From Neoarius graeffei (taxonomy: Eukaryota; Chordata; Actinopteri; Siluriformes; Ariidae), in NCBI RefSeq assembly GCF_027579695.1, contig NC_083590.1:20590610-20654609 (forward strand): a stretch of 64,000 nt of DNA, read 5' to 3'. Below are positions 34,883 to 46,239 of this stretch, piece by piece. Every line of letters begins with the position of its first letter. Position 1 is the stretch's first letter. Under the pieces are notes generated by a model that did not search any database, was not told the DNA's origin, and saw only the letters and a program-made list of their open reading frames with translations. A program made the position numbers and the translations under genes.

Positions 34883-35113
34883 ATGGCGATGCCTTCTGTC
34901 AGGAGGCGGTCTTATTCCACCATGAGACAATTCACTTTCTCTGAAATGCACGATAATGATACTAAAAGAGACCTAAAAGCAGAGTGTCACATCTGTCTGA
35001 AACCAAAACTGGCCAAAAACATGAAGAAATCCGACATGAGCCACAAGCAGGGGTATGGGAGGCTAAAGAAGAAGTACCAGGTACTGAAAGAGGAAGCAGA
35101 GAGAGAGAGATAG
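34883..35113 (+). pseudogene. Unrecognised 76-codon open frame, probably transposon-derived
   Basis: Starts at ATG 34883. A cysteine pair (CHICLKPK) at about 35-38 is followed by a very basic, helix-like C-terminus (GYGRLKKKYQVLKEEAERER). The tail resembles the Lys/Glu-rich segments of Myb- or BED-type transposon proteins. I do not recognise the family. It ends in a GA-rich low-complexity run, so the stop may be incidental. Confidence 0.3.
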
Positions 35114-35381
35114 AGAATTCTGAATGTGATACAGGTCATGTAAACAGCATATTCCAAATTTGACCTTATTCTGAATTTTGCATTTTCAGATTGAGACATG
35201 TGGGATATTCTGATATCATTCAGGTTTTAAGAACATTCTCTTGTCATGTATACAGTGTATTCGGAATATACGTCTCAATTGGGTTTTTTATGGCAGTTTG
35301 TGATGCACGGCCTCCTACCTGTTTACACACAAAGCGTATGCACAAAGCAATACGGAAGTAAGTGTTTTACATCAATCAGAG

Positions 35382-38148
35382 CAGGGGTTCTCAACCTTTT
35401 CTACTTTATGGCCCACCTATTCATACTTGTAACGAGTCGGTGCCCATTAAAAACAGATCCCCAATTATTTTAGCTCATCTATTCTATTAGAATCTAATAA
35501 TCTACTGTAAAGCATATTAATGGGATGCAACATCACTCCCTGTTACAGATGGGAGCCCAGGAATTAAATAAATGCAATAAAAACAAACAGTTTTTAATTG
35601 TAAGTATTGTATTTAAAACTGTGCCAGAAGCCGAACCATACCGGTACATGCCGGTCATTCTCAGTCAAAAGGGATTAATGATCCAAAAGTGGAGTGTGGT
35701 CCATTAATACAAGAACTTATTGCCATGTTTGTGTTCAGAAAGCAAGCAAGTTATTCAAACCACTCAAAAGAAGTGGATATAGAACCCACTCAATGGGATT
35801 AGATCTGTACACGTTAACAAAGAAGGATTTTTCCTATGAGTTGGAAAATTATCCATCCGTTGAGTTCCCTGACATCTCAAACTACCTGGTACTGCAGACA
35901 GGGGCGTATCAAGCTTTCCAAAAGTGGGGGTGTTCTGGAATGGGGAAGCCATATCATTAGAAATCGGTTTATGGCTATATACACGCCCGGCATGTACACT
36001 GTGAAGTACTGTCAATGACCGATATGGAACTTTTTCATACCCATGGTCCATGGATGCAAATGAAAGGGAGGACAGCAGAAAGCCTATAAATCCAGTTGAC
36101 TCCAGCCAAGTTCTGCATTTCATGCAGAGATCTATCATGTTGGGTTTTGGTGTTGTTCCTGCCAGGGCTATGTAATTATTCAGTAAGTGAAGGCAAAAAG
36201 TATTGAGTGATAATTCTAGGTAACAGGATACTGTTCTAGATGTCAGTATTGCTGCCTACACTGGTATACACTGAGATAAACAAAACCAAAAACTTCACAT
36301 AGCCCAAGAAGTCATACACAGTGTATAGATCATACACCATCATGCATAACAGTTTGGACTGGGATCGCTTTGTGTGAGCAGGAGGCATGGCTAATCAGTT
36401 CATGTTGGAGAAGCGCAGCATCCTGGAAGGACCTCTTTAGTATAGCATTCAAATAAGACGGGGCAGTTCCTGCTTTTAATGTCTTTAATTATTCAAACTC
36501 GTGTACAAAACTTGTTTGCATCATGCATTACATCAGGTTTAATGCATAAAATTTGAAAATGATGCAATAGACTACACATACAACAAACACTTAATGGCCA
36601 AATAACATTACTGTACAACAATTATTGAACATTCATTCGATTTGAAATGCCTTTAAATCTCAATTGAAAAACTCTTCTAAAAAGTGATAAGCAGTTATGG
36701 AAATTAACACAATCTTTTAGGGCATGGCACCTGGGACAACTGTTTGAACGACGGCATCGCAAGCGCTTTGAGAAGGGTCTGTCTGCAGAGCCGCAGAGCC
36801 AGGCACAGTAAGCACCGCATGCGACGTCAAACCTGGAACGGTGAATCAGGAGCGGTAAAACTGGTGTTGGCTCTGCAGCCAGATACTGTATTATTGAGCG
36901 CTTTCAGCACGCTACACAAACTGGCTATTATATTCACGCAACTGCTGATTGGTCGGGTGAGAAAAACTGTTTTGAGTCCGTTGCGTGGCTGTTTTTTGTC
37001 TAACGTTATGACAATAGTTTACTTCCTTGTTACACATTTTATAGTAGCTGTATAATTTTCATAATGATGTCATTTTAATCTGACAAAAGTGTGGGGGATG
37101 AAATTGTGTTTCAACAAAAGTGGGGGGGATGAAACGTACGCATCCCCCGCGGGTGATAAGCCCCTGACTGCAGACATTGTTCTACACGCACACACAGATG
37201 AAAACCTGGAAGAGCATGGAGGAGTACAACTTTTTATATGTAGCTGGGTTAAAGATCTTGGGATCAGGACATTACAAGATGAATCCTGTATTGTTTATTC
37301 CCAGGAAAATTGGCATTTTAGGGCTTTATGTATGCGTCTTTGCGATGGTTGCTAGGACGCTACAAGTTTTAATATTGGATGTATACAAACCACGCCCGTG
37401 GTCAGCTGATATGGACTCCAGCTTGCCTGTGACTCTGTAGATCAGGATAAGCAGCTACAGATAATGGATGGATGTATACAAACCATAGCTGCTCAATTCT
37501 CAATCCTCCTTACTCTTGTCTTCCAGCTAAATTGTTCACAAAGAGCCACAGAAACACCTTTAAAGACCTGGGTGTTACATATTATGTACACGTTAGTTTA
37601 CAATACAGCAACAACGATCAAACAGGAAACAAAAACACATCTGAGGACTTAAGCATCTCCTGAACTTCAAAACATCACGAAATAACAGAAAATGGCAAGA
37701 AAAGTCACTGATTTGTGAATCCAGATGAAATAAATCAGAGGAATTTACAAACCTTTCACAAAGTGATCACTATAAACTCAAGCGTTCTTCGACTCATCAC
37801 AGCGAAAGGTTCAAGAGCCACCTTTCTCATGATCTTTTGGGAAAACCCTTTGCTTTTCACCCTTTATCACTTTACAGGGATAGATGAAACATATCAGTTT
37901 CACGGTTTGTTCGAGTCAAGCAGCCAAAATCAATGCAAGCGTAGGGCATTTTAACGACTAGCCAGGCGCTCCAGTGATAGTAACACTGTGTGAACAGTGA
38001 GCTTAGCTGACCACCACTTCATGTCTTGCATATCTAATGAGGCAGATGTGATGTGATGTGGGATGCAACCCAATTGTATACAATTATACCCTACTAAAAA
38101 TTAGCTTCAACTTAAAAAAAAAAATTGCGGCCCACTAGATACCTACTC
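35382..38148. mobile_element. Possible 2.77-kb hAT-type insertion between direct repeats
   Basis: The left edge is CAGGGGTTCTCAACC followed by GGCCCACC, a typical hAT start. TCAATCAGAGCAGGGG occurs at 35372-35387 and again at 38147-38162, so AATCAGAG may be the 8-bp duplication. GCGGCCCACTAG near the right edge (38127) fits the inner part of such an element, but a proper right terminus is missing. The interior holds GGGGGATGAAA-type repeats (37092-37150) and a SINE tail. Composite or truncated. Confidence 0.4.
37393..37469 (+). repeat. SINE-1 3'-tail insertion (77 bp) with 16-bp duplication
   Basis: Only the last ~70 bp of SINE-1 (CAGCTGATATGG, CAGCTACAGATAATGGAT) is present, between direct repeats GGATGTATACAAACCA at 37377-37392 and 37470-37485. 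This is a severely 5'-truncated retrotransposition product. Confidence 0.88.
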
Positions 38149-38352
38149 AATCAGAGCAGGGGATTTTGTATTTTTTGTTTTATTTTGCATATATTTCTCA
38201 ACCCCATAGAGGATTTTTCTCTGCATGGTGATGGAAAGTTTATGACCATAAATGGTTATGACTATTTGTTTTACATTACAGTACAACATCTGAGAATGCA
38301 AAGGAATGTATTTCTGTTGAAACAGAAGAAATGCATATTTGTTTACATATGT
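37486..38352. other. Unassigned, 870 bp
   Basis: No coding region recognised; the right edge of the possible hAT insertion falls here. Confidence 0.35.
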
Positions 38353-38721
38353 CTCATCTCATCTCATTATCTCTAGCCGCTTTATCCTTCTACAGGGTCG
38401 CAGGCAAGCTGAAGCCTATCCCAGCTGACTATGGGCGAAAGGCGGGGTACACCCTGGACAAGTCGCCAGGTCATCACAGGGCTGACACATAGACACAGAC
38501 AACCATTCACACTCACACCTACGGTCAATTTAGAGTCACCAGTTAACCTAACCTGCATGTCTTTGGACTGTGGGGGAAACCGGAGCACCCGGAGGAAACC
38601 CACGCGGACATGGGGAGAACATGCAAACTCCACACAGAAAGGCCCTCGCCGGCCCCGGGGCTCGAACCCAGGACCTTCTTGCTGTGAGGCGACAGCGCTA
38701 ACCACTACACCACCGTGCCGC
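38353..38721 (-). repeat. SINE-1, full length, with 13-bp target duplication
   Basis: Reverse-oriented SINE with a CTCATCTCATCTCATT tail, flanked by TGTTTACATATGT at 38340-38352 and 38722-38734. Confidence 0.93.
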
Positions 38722-38763
38722 TGTTTACATATGTGGCACTTTAAAAATATTACAGCGTGTGTG

Positions 38764-38770
<7 letters not shown>

Positions 38771-38824
<54 letters not shown>
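38771..38824. repeat. (TA)n microsatellite
   Basis: Pure AT run between GTGTGTGTGC and GCATGCATG. Confidence 0.97.
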
Positions 38825-38827
<3 letters not shown>

Positions 38828-39509
38828 TGCATGGCTTTTATGATTTGACAGCTATTCTAATTTAATCAAGCGTCTCAAGAGAAATTCATCTTCATATTAC
38901 AGTGCTGTCGATGGCAAACAAGATAGACAAACCTTTACTGAGGACTGTCATGCTAAAACAATAATAAAGGGGCATTCTGTTTTGATGGCTGTATTGAATT
39001 CGTTGCTTGGTTTAACTGATGCAGTGCATTCAATGATTTGATCGTTTCAGGAAATGTTCCAAAGTAACTGAGGAAAACCTATAAAGTAAACAGTCCTAAA
39101 CATCACGTCCCAACATGAAACTTTGTGTGCAGTGAATATAAACAAATCATTCAAGAATGAGAAAATGAGCAGTCTGAATGTGCTGAATAAGGCAAAATAA
39201 TTAGTAGTACAAAGAACAAGTGATGAGTAGGAAAGGAGTGTTTTCTCCCAGCGCTGATAGCGCTCTCACAGCTGTGTGTAGCATCTGCGAGTTCACCCAG
39301 AGAACAAGGAACCTGTTATAAGACACAGCCGAGGTTTTTCACTCAGCAAGCCCTACCATTGGATGTGCTATCACAGCTGATACTCAGTTGATTGGACAAG
39401 AAATCCACAAAATAAATGGCTGATTGTTTAAACGCTGACAGAGGTACATTATTGATCAGGGAATCAAAACTGACACTGATCCTGAGTTCTGAATCAGCAG
39501 CGGGACACC
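38825..39509. other. Unassigned, 680 bp
   Basis: No gene or repeat boundary recognised. Confidence 0.35.
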
Positions 39510-39638
39510 ACGGCTGCAAGAACAGCAATTAACTGAGAAGAACTTGAAACTGAAGAAAGAAAGAAAAAGAAAGAACAGAACAGAACGGTCCATCATGACT
39601 GCAGGAACAGCAATTAACTGAGAAAAACCCTAAACAAA

Positions 39639-39669
<31 letters not shown>

Positions 39670-39801
39670 GTACCGGTACATAATATCTGCAAGAACAGCA
39701 ATTAACTGAAAAAAAAAAACTCGAAAGAAAGAAAGAAAGAAAGAAAGAACAGAATAGTACATCATATCTGCAGGAACAGCAATTAATTGAGAAAAGCTCA
39801 A

Positions 39802-39833
<32 letters not shown>

Positions 39834-39889
39834 ACAGAACGGTCCATCATGACTGCAGGAACAGCAATTAACTGAGAAAAACCCTAAAC

Positions 39890-39952
<63 letters not shown>

Positions 39953-40011
39953 AACAGAGTGGTACGTCATGACAACAGGAACAGCAATTAACTTACGGTA
40001 GAAAAACTCGA

Positions 40012-40057
<46 letters not shown>

Positions 40058-40102
40058 CATCATGACTGCAGGAAAAGCAATTAACTTAGAAAAACTCGAA
40101 AG

Positions 40103-40160
<58 letters not shown>

Positions 40161-40208
40161 GTACATTATGACCGCAGAAACAGCAATTAACTAAGAAAAA
40201 CTTGAAAG

Positions 40209-40279
<71 letters not shown>

Positions 40280-40411
40280 AACGTACATTATGACTGCAGG
40301 AACAGCAATTAACTAAGAAAAACTCAAAAGAAAGAAAGACAGAAAGAAAGAAAGAAAGAAAGAAACGTACATTATGACTGCAGGAACAGCAATTAACTAA
40401 GAAAAACTCGA

Positions 40412-40483
<72 letters not shown>

Positions 40484-40560
40484 ACAGCACATAATGTCTG
40501 CAGGAACAGCAATTAACTGAGAAAAACTCAAAACTGAAAGAGAAAGAAATAGCAAGAATG
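39510..40560. repeat. Compound satellite: ~30-bp core plus (GAAA)n, 11 copies
   Basis: A core GCAGGAACAGCAATTAACTG followed by AGAAAAAC recurs about eleven times (near 39518, 39601, 39689, 39771, 39855, 39975, 40069, 40174, 40297, 40380 and 40500). Between cores are GAAA runs of quite different length, some over 60 bp. Minus-strand frames reading FFLS repeats are by-products. Confidence 0.93.
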
Positions 40561-40573
40561 AACAAGAAAAGAA

Positions 40574-40574
40574 C

Positions 40575-40656
<82 letters not shown>
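40574..40656. repeat. (GATA)n microsatellite, ~20 units
   Basis: Pure GATA run directly after the GAAA satellite. Confidence 0.97.
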
Positions 40657-40657
<1 letters not shown>

Positions 40658-41455
40658 GAGTCAGTATCCATGGTCAAAAGCAACCTGCTGTGACATAAAG
40701 AAGGAATTTTACTCAAACTCACACTGATGCATAGAAGAACATTGATGCTGAAGCTTGTGGCCAGAAAAGTGTACACAAAATATCAGAAGCAGAAACTAGA
40801 GAACATGCAGCATAAATACGAGACTAAATCCAGACCAGGATTCACACATGCAGGGCTGAAACCTGAGACCCAGCCAACTTCATAGATGAGTCATATTTGG
40901 GGTAGTTGGTGTTAAAGTGTTGATGCTGAGGGAAGATTTATTCCTGGCTGTGCAGCTGTTTGCTGTAGAAAAGTGAGAATGAATTCAGACCTGATCCGAT
41001 TCTGAATGAGTTCTGAACTACAGGTCAGACAAACCACCAAGTGAGGACAATAATGCAGGTTTTCTGTTTCCCTACACTCCCTGATGACACAGGAGATAAA
41101 AGCGTCCCGTGTCAGGAAGGAAAAAGTGTGAAAAGGCAGAATGAAAATGAAAGTGAATGGAGGTGAGAGACTGCAAAGCACAAAGACTATACAAGAGACA
41201 ACAAGAGACAACACATATACTGTATTATCACTTCCTGATGTGAAAGATAAATGAATCATGCACTTGTCTGCTTCTTTATTGTACATCTGACCTGATTCAA
41301 AACAGCATGTGAATGGACTTTACTGATAAAGAGACGTCTGGACTGAATGGATCCGGATGTGTTGATAACAATATAGTCTGAGGTCTGAATCACAGTTTTG
41401 ATATTACTTTCATTATTATTAGTTACCATTGTTTTGTTTTTTTTATTCTGTTTCT
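40657..41455. other. Unassigned, 800 bp
   Basis: No coding region recognised. Confidence 0.35.
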
Positions 41456-42230
41456 CAGCGGAGGTGGTGTGGCCCCTGGTCCTGCCAGCCCCAATGAAGG
41501 AGGTGTGGCCTCTGTGTCTGTCAGTTCCAGTGCCAAAGAAGGAGGTGTGGTCTCTGCGTCTGTCATTCCCAGTGCAGGAGGCGTGGTCTCTGTGTCTGTC
41601 AGTCCTAGTGAAGGAGGTGTGGTCTCTGTGTCTGTCATTCTTAGTGCAGGAGGTGTGGTCTCTGTGTCTGTCATTCCTAGTGCAGGAGGCGTGGTCTCTG
41701 TGTCTGTCATTCCCAGTGAAGGAGGCGTGGTCTCTGTGTCTGTCAGTCCTAGTGAAGGAGGTGTGGTCTCTGTGTCTGTCATTCTTAGTGCAGGAGGCGT
41801 GGTCTCTGTGTCTGTCATTCCCAGTGAAGGAGGCGTGGTCTCTGTGTCTGTCAGTCCTAGTGCAGGAGGCATGGCCTCTGTGCCTGTAAATCTCAGTCCT
41901 CGTGAAAGAGGCGTGATCTCTGTGTCTGTCAGTCCCAGTCCCAGTGAAGGAGGTGTGGTCTCTGTGTCTGCCATTCCCAGTGCAGGAGGCATGGCCTCTG
42001 TGTCTGTCAGTCCCAGTCCCAGTGAAGGAGGTGTGGTCTCTGTGTCTGTCATTCCCAGTGCAGGAGGCATGGCCTCTGTGCCTGTAAATCTCAGTCCTCG
42101 TGAAAGAGGCGTGACCTCTGTGTCTGTCAGTCCCAGTCCCAGTGAAGGAGGTGTGGTCTCTGTGTCTGTCAGTCCTAGTGTAGGAGGCATGGTCTCTGTG
42201 TCTGTCAGTCCCAGTGAAGGACAGTGAATG
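41456..42230. repeat. 36-bp minisatellite, ~21 units
   Basis: The basic unit is GGAGG(T/C)GTGGTCTCTGTGTC followed by TGTCATTCCCAGTGAA, with some 39-48-bp variants (GTCAGTCCCAGTCCCAGTG and a CCTGTAAATCTCAGTCC version). Because the period is a multiple of three and has no stops, long frames are open on both strands (for example 252 codons at 41469-42227 plus, and 331 codons at 41256-42251 minus). None looks like a known protein. Confidence 0.92.
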
Positions 42231-42719
42231 CATTGTCTTGCACCAAAACACTTCTAATCTTATAATTTACACTTCATTGGAAATTAAATCTTACTTGGCT
42301 AAAAAATTATTTCTGATCATCAAATAGTGTATTTTATTTTGATCTTTTGAAGGTCATAACCTGGAACAGCGTAATCATATTAATAATAAGTTTTGCTGTT
42401 TATACATCTCGTGAGGTCCCCCCCCCCAAAAAAACATATGAAAACATAAAAAATCCTAGTGGACTAAACTTCCAATACAACTGCCAATGCAGTGTTAATT
42501 AAGGAATGAAACACTTGGAGGTGTGCTGTTTTAGGAAAACAATAAATGATGGGGTAGAGTGATGCAGCCCATAATATAGTTCATATAGAGATGATAACAT
42601 TTGAATAAGCACTTAATATAAACCTGTGAGTTGAATTATAACCAGCACGACTCCCAGAGCTGCTGTTATGGAAATCAACCAACACATTTTGACCAATCAG
42701 ATTTGAGAAATCATCAAAG
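42231..42719. other. Unassigned, 490 bp
   Basis: AT-rich; no feature recognised. Confidence 0.35.
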
Positions 42720-43055
42720 AAGCCTTTATTTGGTCACGTACATTCAAGCACAGCAAAATTCCTCCTCTGTATTTAACTCATCTGAAGCAGTGAACACACA
42801 AGTGAGCAATGAGTGCACACACGTGTACACACACATACACACCCAGAGCAGTGGGCAGCTATGCTACAGCGCCTGGGGAGCAGTTGGGGGTTAGGTGTCT
42901 TGCTCAAGGGCATGTCAGCCATCATACAGAGGGAGGGGAAAGTGCTGTTTATTCACTCAACTCCCCTCACATTTTTCTTGCTGGTCCTGGGAATCGAACC
43001 AGCGACCCTTTGAGCCCAAGGCTGCTTCTGTAACCTTCAGGCCTTCAATTGATCA
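42720..43055 (-). repeat. Dispersed fish retroposon-like repeat, family R3
   Basis: Contains CATCTGAAGCAGTGAACACA, GGGCAGCTATGCTACAGCGC, GGGGTTAGGTGTCTTGCTCA and CTGGGAATCGAACCAGCGAC. The last is a tRNA B-box-like motif read from the minus strand. It is a common layout in fish genomes. Confidence 0.6.
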
Positions 43056-43188
43056 TCATCTCTCTTTTATAAAATTACGATGAAAATAGTATTGGCAGTA
43101 ATCTTTTAATACTTGATGGTAATGTTTAAAAACAATACAGTGCTCAAAAATATATCCTTTTACATATAAATACTTTTCTGATCATAAT

Positions 43189-43189
<1 letters not shown>

Positions 43190-43231
<42 letters not shown>

Positions 43232-43245
43232 TTAATAATAATAAT
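43190..43245. repeat. (ATA)n microsatellite
   Basis: AAT/ATA run leading directly into the repeat at 43241. Confidence 0.95.
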
Positions 43246-43473
43246 CCTTTATTTGTCATATATACATTACAGCACAGTGAAATTCTTTTCCTTGCATATC
43301 CCAGCTTGTTAGGAAGCTGGGGTCAGAGCACAGGGTCAGGTATGATACAGTGCCCCTGGAGCAGAAAGGGTTAAGGGCCTTGCTCAAGGGCCCAACAGTA
43401 ACAGCTTAACAGTTGAACCCAACCTTCTGATTAGTATCCTAGAGCCTTAACCGTTGAGCCATCACTGTCCCAT
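43241..43473 (-). repeat. Dispersed retroposon-like repeat, family R4
   Basis: Starts CCTTTATTTGTCATATATAC and carries GGGCCTTGCTCAAGGGCCCA and AACCGTTGAGCCATCACTG. The layout is similar to family R3 (microsatellite, TTTATTTGTCA, CTTGCTCAAGGG, final Ser/Leu-tRNA-like box). Confidence 0.6.
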
Positions 43474-43599
43474 TGGCTTATCTTATAAGAGTCTTGATTT
43501 CAGCAGTCAGTTCATCTCACTGAAAGATGTTTTCCTTGATATTTTAATGATCGCATACATCATGGTCCGAGTCATTCTAACCAATTGGGTGCCGTTTCA

Positions 43600-43759
43600 C
43601 TAAGGAGGAAGCAGTAAAGTGAATCCTGTGCGACTTTTCTTGAAGTCAACCACGGTTTGTGCGGGCCTCGTCTCCACCGTCACGGTCTTCGCTTTCCCGC
43701 TCAGGTGCACTTGGACACCAGTGGAGCACACTTTAACTGTCAGAGGAGTGTTTCTCACC
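43600..43759 (-). CDS. myo1d: Terminal coding exon of a class I myosin, probably myosin Id
   Basis: Read on the minus strand, an acceptor TGTATTACAG|GG (43760-43761) opens an exon entered at the third base of a codon. It encodes 52 residues and ends in TAG at 43602-43600. It has the features of the end of the myosin-I tail (TH1) domain: a beta-strand stretch LTVKVCSTGVQVHLSGKAKT, then VTVETRP, DFKK and a closing GFTLLLPP. From memory, the end of vertebrate myosin Id follows the same V-x-VETR, DF-x-K, GF-x-L-x-x-P pattern. Myosin Id is a membrane-binding actin motor involved in left-right asymmetry. Position supports the call, since MYO1D lies tail to tail beside CDK5R1 in human. Upstream exons should lie at higher coordinates, but I could not identify them. 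Myo1g is the main alternative. Confidence 0.75.
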
Positions 43760-43761
43760 CT

Positions 43762-44239
43762 GTAATACACAAACATACAAGTACACATTTCATTAATGAC
43801 AACAACAACAAAAAAAAAAATTAAACAGACATTTATTGTCTCTTTTCTGTTATAATAAGATCCACTCTTAAGAACTTACAATAACTACATAGTACCATGA
43901 CATATAAACATTACACTGCTTCAAAAAATCTTATGTTTGCATCAATGTTTGAATCCGTTTAATGCCTCATGCTTGAAACATCCGTATTCATATTCCGTCC
44001 ATTATAGGTGATAAAAAATGTGTACTTTAGTTCAGTAAAGCCTGTTATTTCAACAGCTTCACCCCATGAAATATTTGGAAGTTTAATAGAAAGCTGCATC
44101 ATCCAAATATCCTGAAGCTCACAGAAAGAAGCAAAGTAATTATCTGAATATCTGCGGATGAACTCTTCAGAAAAGCTCTCAAGAGAGAGTTCTAGATAAG
44201 ATCCCAATGGATCTCTCTAAATCTAACAATGGTAGAGAG
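43762..44239. other. Presumed last intron of myo1d; unassigned
   Basis: An 82-codon minus-strand frame (43959-44207) is open but does not resemble a myosin tail and has no acceptor/donor pair that I trust. Confidence 0.35.
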
Positions 44240-44945
44240 AGATAAACTCTTAGATATTCTATCCAAATTCACCGGATATGGGCAATTGCACACTCGGATT
44301 GGCTACTCTACTACTAGGATATCAGCTCACATACCATGAGTAGAGAAAAACAAAATGGCAGCTTTGTTATCAAGTATTTAAAAGAAATAGAAATAGCTAA
44401 AAGAATGTGGGGTTCTCCCCCCTCCAATATCTCCTGTTCCCCACACTCCAGCCTAGCTGGTGGCGGTAATGCACCTTTAAGTTGGTTTGCCAACTGCCAG
44501 AAACACCCTAAAGAAAAAGAAAAACAAAATGGCAGAGCGTGTTGCCGAACCAGCTGAGGACAAAATAAAAACTCTACTTGAAAAAAAATCCCCAAAAATA
44601 CCGAAAAAAAGCAACAACATATGGAATAAAAGTATTTGATGGTAAGAACATATCTTTTATTTTTCAAGAATTATTATTATAACATTTTTCACAAATTGCT
44701 ACTGTCATTTCGCCAGTTTGTTTACATTCTAAGCAGAAATGATTTTGTCAGACGTTTTGTATAAAGTTTTTAATTAATCAAATTTGCAAAAAATTAAAAT
44801 AAAAATGCTCTGTTTCTCAAAATCCAGTGAATGTGGATAGAATAAAACAGTTATTCCACTCAATCTCGTCATACATGGCTTATGTACGATGCTACGCACC
44901 TTGTTGGCTATCAGCTCATGTATGACTCAATTTCATGTATAAAGA
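44240..44945 (+). mobile_element. Repeat family R2, copy 3 (opposite orientation)
   Basis: TTCTATCCAAATTCACCGGA (44258) and TCCAGTGAATGTGGATAGAA (44823) form the inner inverted pair. The foldback end GTTATTCCACTCAATCTC lies at 44850 onward. The relic exon starts at ATG 44529 on the plus strand. Confidence 0.75.
44529..44641 (+). pseudogene. Relic first exon in R2 copy 3
   Basis: ATG opens MAERVAEPAEDKIKTLLEKK. The frame then slips by small indels, but in the adjacent frame the end reads ATTYGIKVFD and reaches a donor GATG|GTAAGA at 44641. This matches the exon at 33255-33369 in helix pattern, closing motif and splice phase. Confidence 0.45.
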
Positions 44946-45414
44946 AAAAAACAAGATTGATGCATGTGCATATCTTTTTAATCATTAAAAATGCTTTATT
45001 ACATTCACTGTTGAAAAATCCCCCCCGCAAGTTTAATATTTCAGATTTACAAAGGCTGAACCTTGTGTCCAAAATTATTTGATGCTCTGTGGCTCAGTCT
45101 AAAGCTGATACTAAAGGGGCTTTATCTGAATAATTTGAGATAAAATTATCCAGACATGGAAATGATGTATAGAAAATGGTTTAAAAAAAAAAAAAACCTG
45201 GCTGCCCAAAGAAAGAGTGTGGTTGCTGCACATGAAGTGAAACAGACCCACACGTTCTCGTTTCCAAAAATTAAATGTTCCTTAATAAATATACAGAGAA
45301 AGCATTTCGTCTAATGGGTAGATAGATTAAGTGAATATACCATGCACTGAGAGGCTCCGGTTGAAATTATGGATTCTCTTCAGTGACTGGCATCGTGCTA
45401 TTTTGTGAGGGGTG
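44946..45414. other. Unassigned, 470 bp
   Basis: Contains a poly(A) run at 45183-45196; no gene recognised. Confidence 0.35.
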
Positions 45415-45606
45415 TTACTGGATATGAGCAATCACATGCTCTGATTGGCTACTCTACTAGTAGGCTATCAGCTCATATACTGTGAGTAGAGAAAAACAAA
45501 ATGGCGGAGCATGTTGCTGAACCAACTGAGGACGAAATAAAAACTCGACTCGAAAACAAAACCCCAAAAATACAAAAAAGCAACAGAATATGGAATAAAA
45601 GTATTT

Positions 45607-45610
<4 letters not shown>
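45415..45610 (+). mobile_element. Repeat family R2, copy 4 (truncated)
   Basis: Begins with GGATATGAGCAATCACATGC, as in copy 3, and includes ATG 45501 with MAEHVAEPTEDEIKTRLENK. It is cut off at a GATA microsatellite (45608-45637) exactly where the donor GATGGTAAG would have been. Confidence 0.7.

Positions 45611-45637
<27 letters not shown>
45608..45637. repeat. (GATA)n microsatellite
   Basis: Short GATA run followed by TTGACTTTATTGATCCCT, a sequence often seen next to GATA runs in fish repeats. Confidence 0.9.
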
Positions 45638-46239
45638 TGACTTTATTGATCCCTAATTTATTGTACATTATTGAAAAAAGGATGGTAGGCAATGCAGTGT
45701 GCAGTTCTGTGTAATGCCGCAACTGACAATGTCAGCATTGTCACAATCTGATTTCTTATATTTTGCTTTCCTTCCCTCTTGAGTCATATTTCCCTGTAAC
45801 ATCAGCACGTCTGAAAAACAGAGCTAATATTTCTGTAATTGTGTTGCACCTGGACCTTACTTTCGACTACAAAAATATCCTGACAGCCATTTAGAGGCTG
45901 CTGCTGGTTGTAGTACTCCCACACACACAAACACACACATACCGTACACACACATATACATATGCAGCGTGTGAGTGTGACTGTAGCTCTATGCATCTGA
46001 AAACCATCCTATTGCAGAAACACACTGTCTAAAAATGACTCAGTGCTGCCTTATTCCTGTTTCCCTGTTCCCTCCGCCAATGAGCAGGTCTACATCAGTT
46101 CTGTTTTCATTCTTGAGTATTATTGCTCTGAGCATGATCACAATCCACACGATGTCAGAACAAGTGATTTGCAGGAATACTTTATTACAAGCTGGTATGA
46201 GCATAATCAGATATCTGTCATCTTATCATTATGATCATA
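45638..46239. other. Unassigned, 600 bp
   Basis: A CA-rich patch at 45919-45957. No gene recognised. Confidence 0.35.

Noticed and set aside
39529-40565. Minus-strand frames rich in FFLS as membrane proteins
   Set aside because: Direct translation of GAAA runs and the satellite core; not coding.
41256-42251. 331-codon minus-strand and 252-codon plus-strand frames as genes
   Set aside because: They are products of a 36-bp tandem repeat with no stops; several frames are open at once, the peptides are simple repeats, and no start context or splice structure supports them.
43959-44207. 82-codon minus-strand frame as the penultimate myo1d exon
   Set aside because: The peptide shows no similarity to the myosin TH1 strand pattern, and no convincing splice sites bound it.
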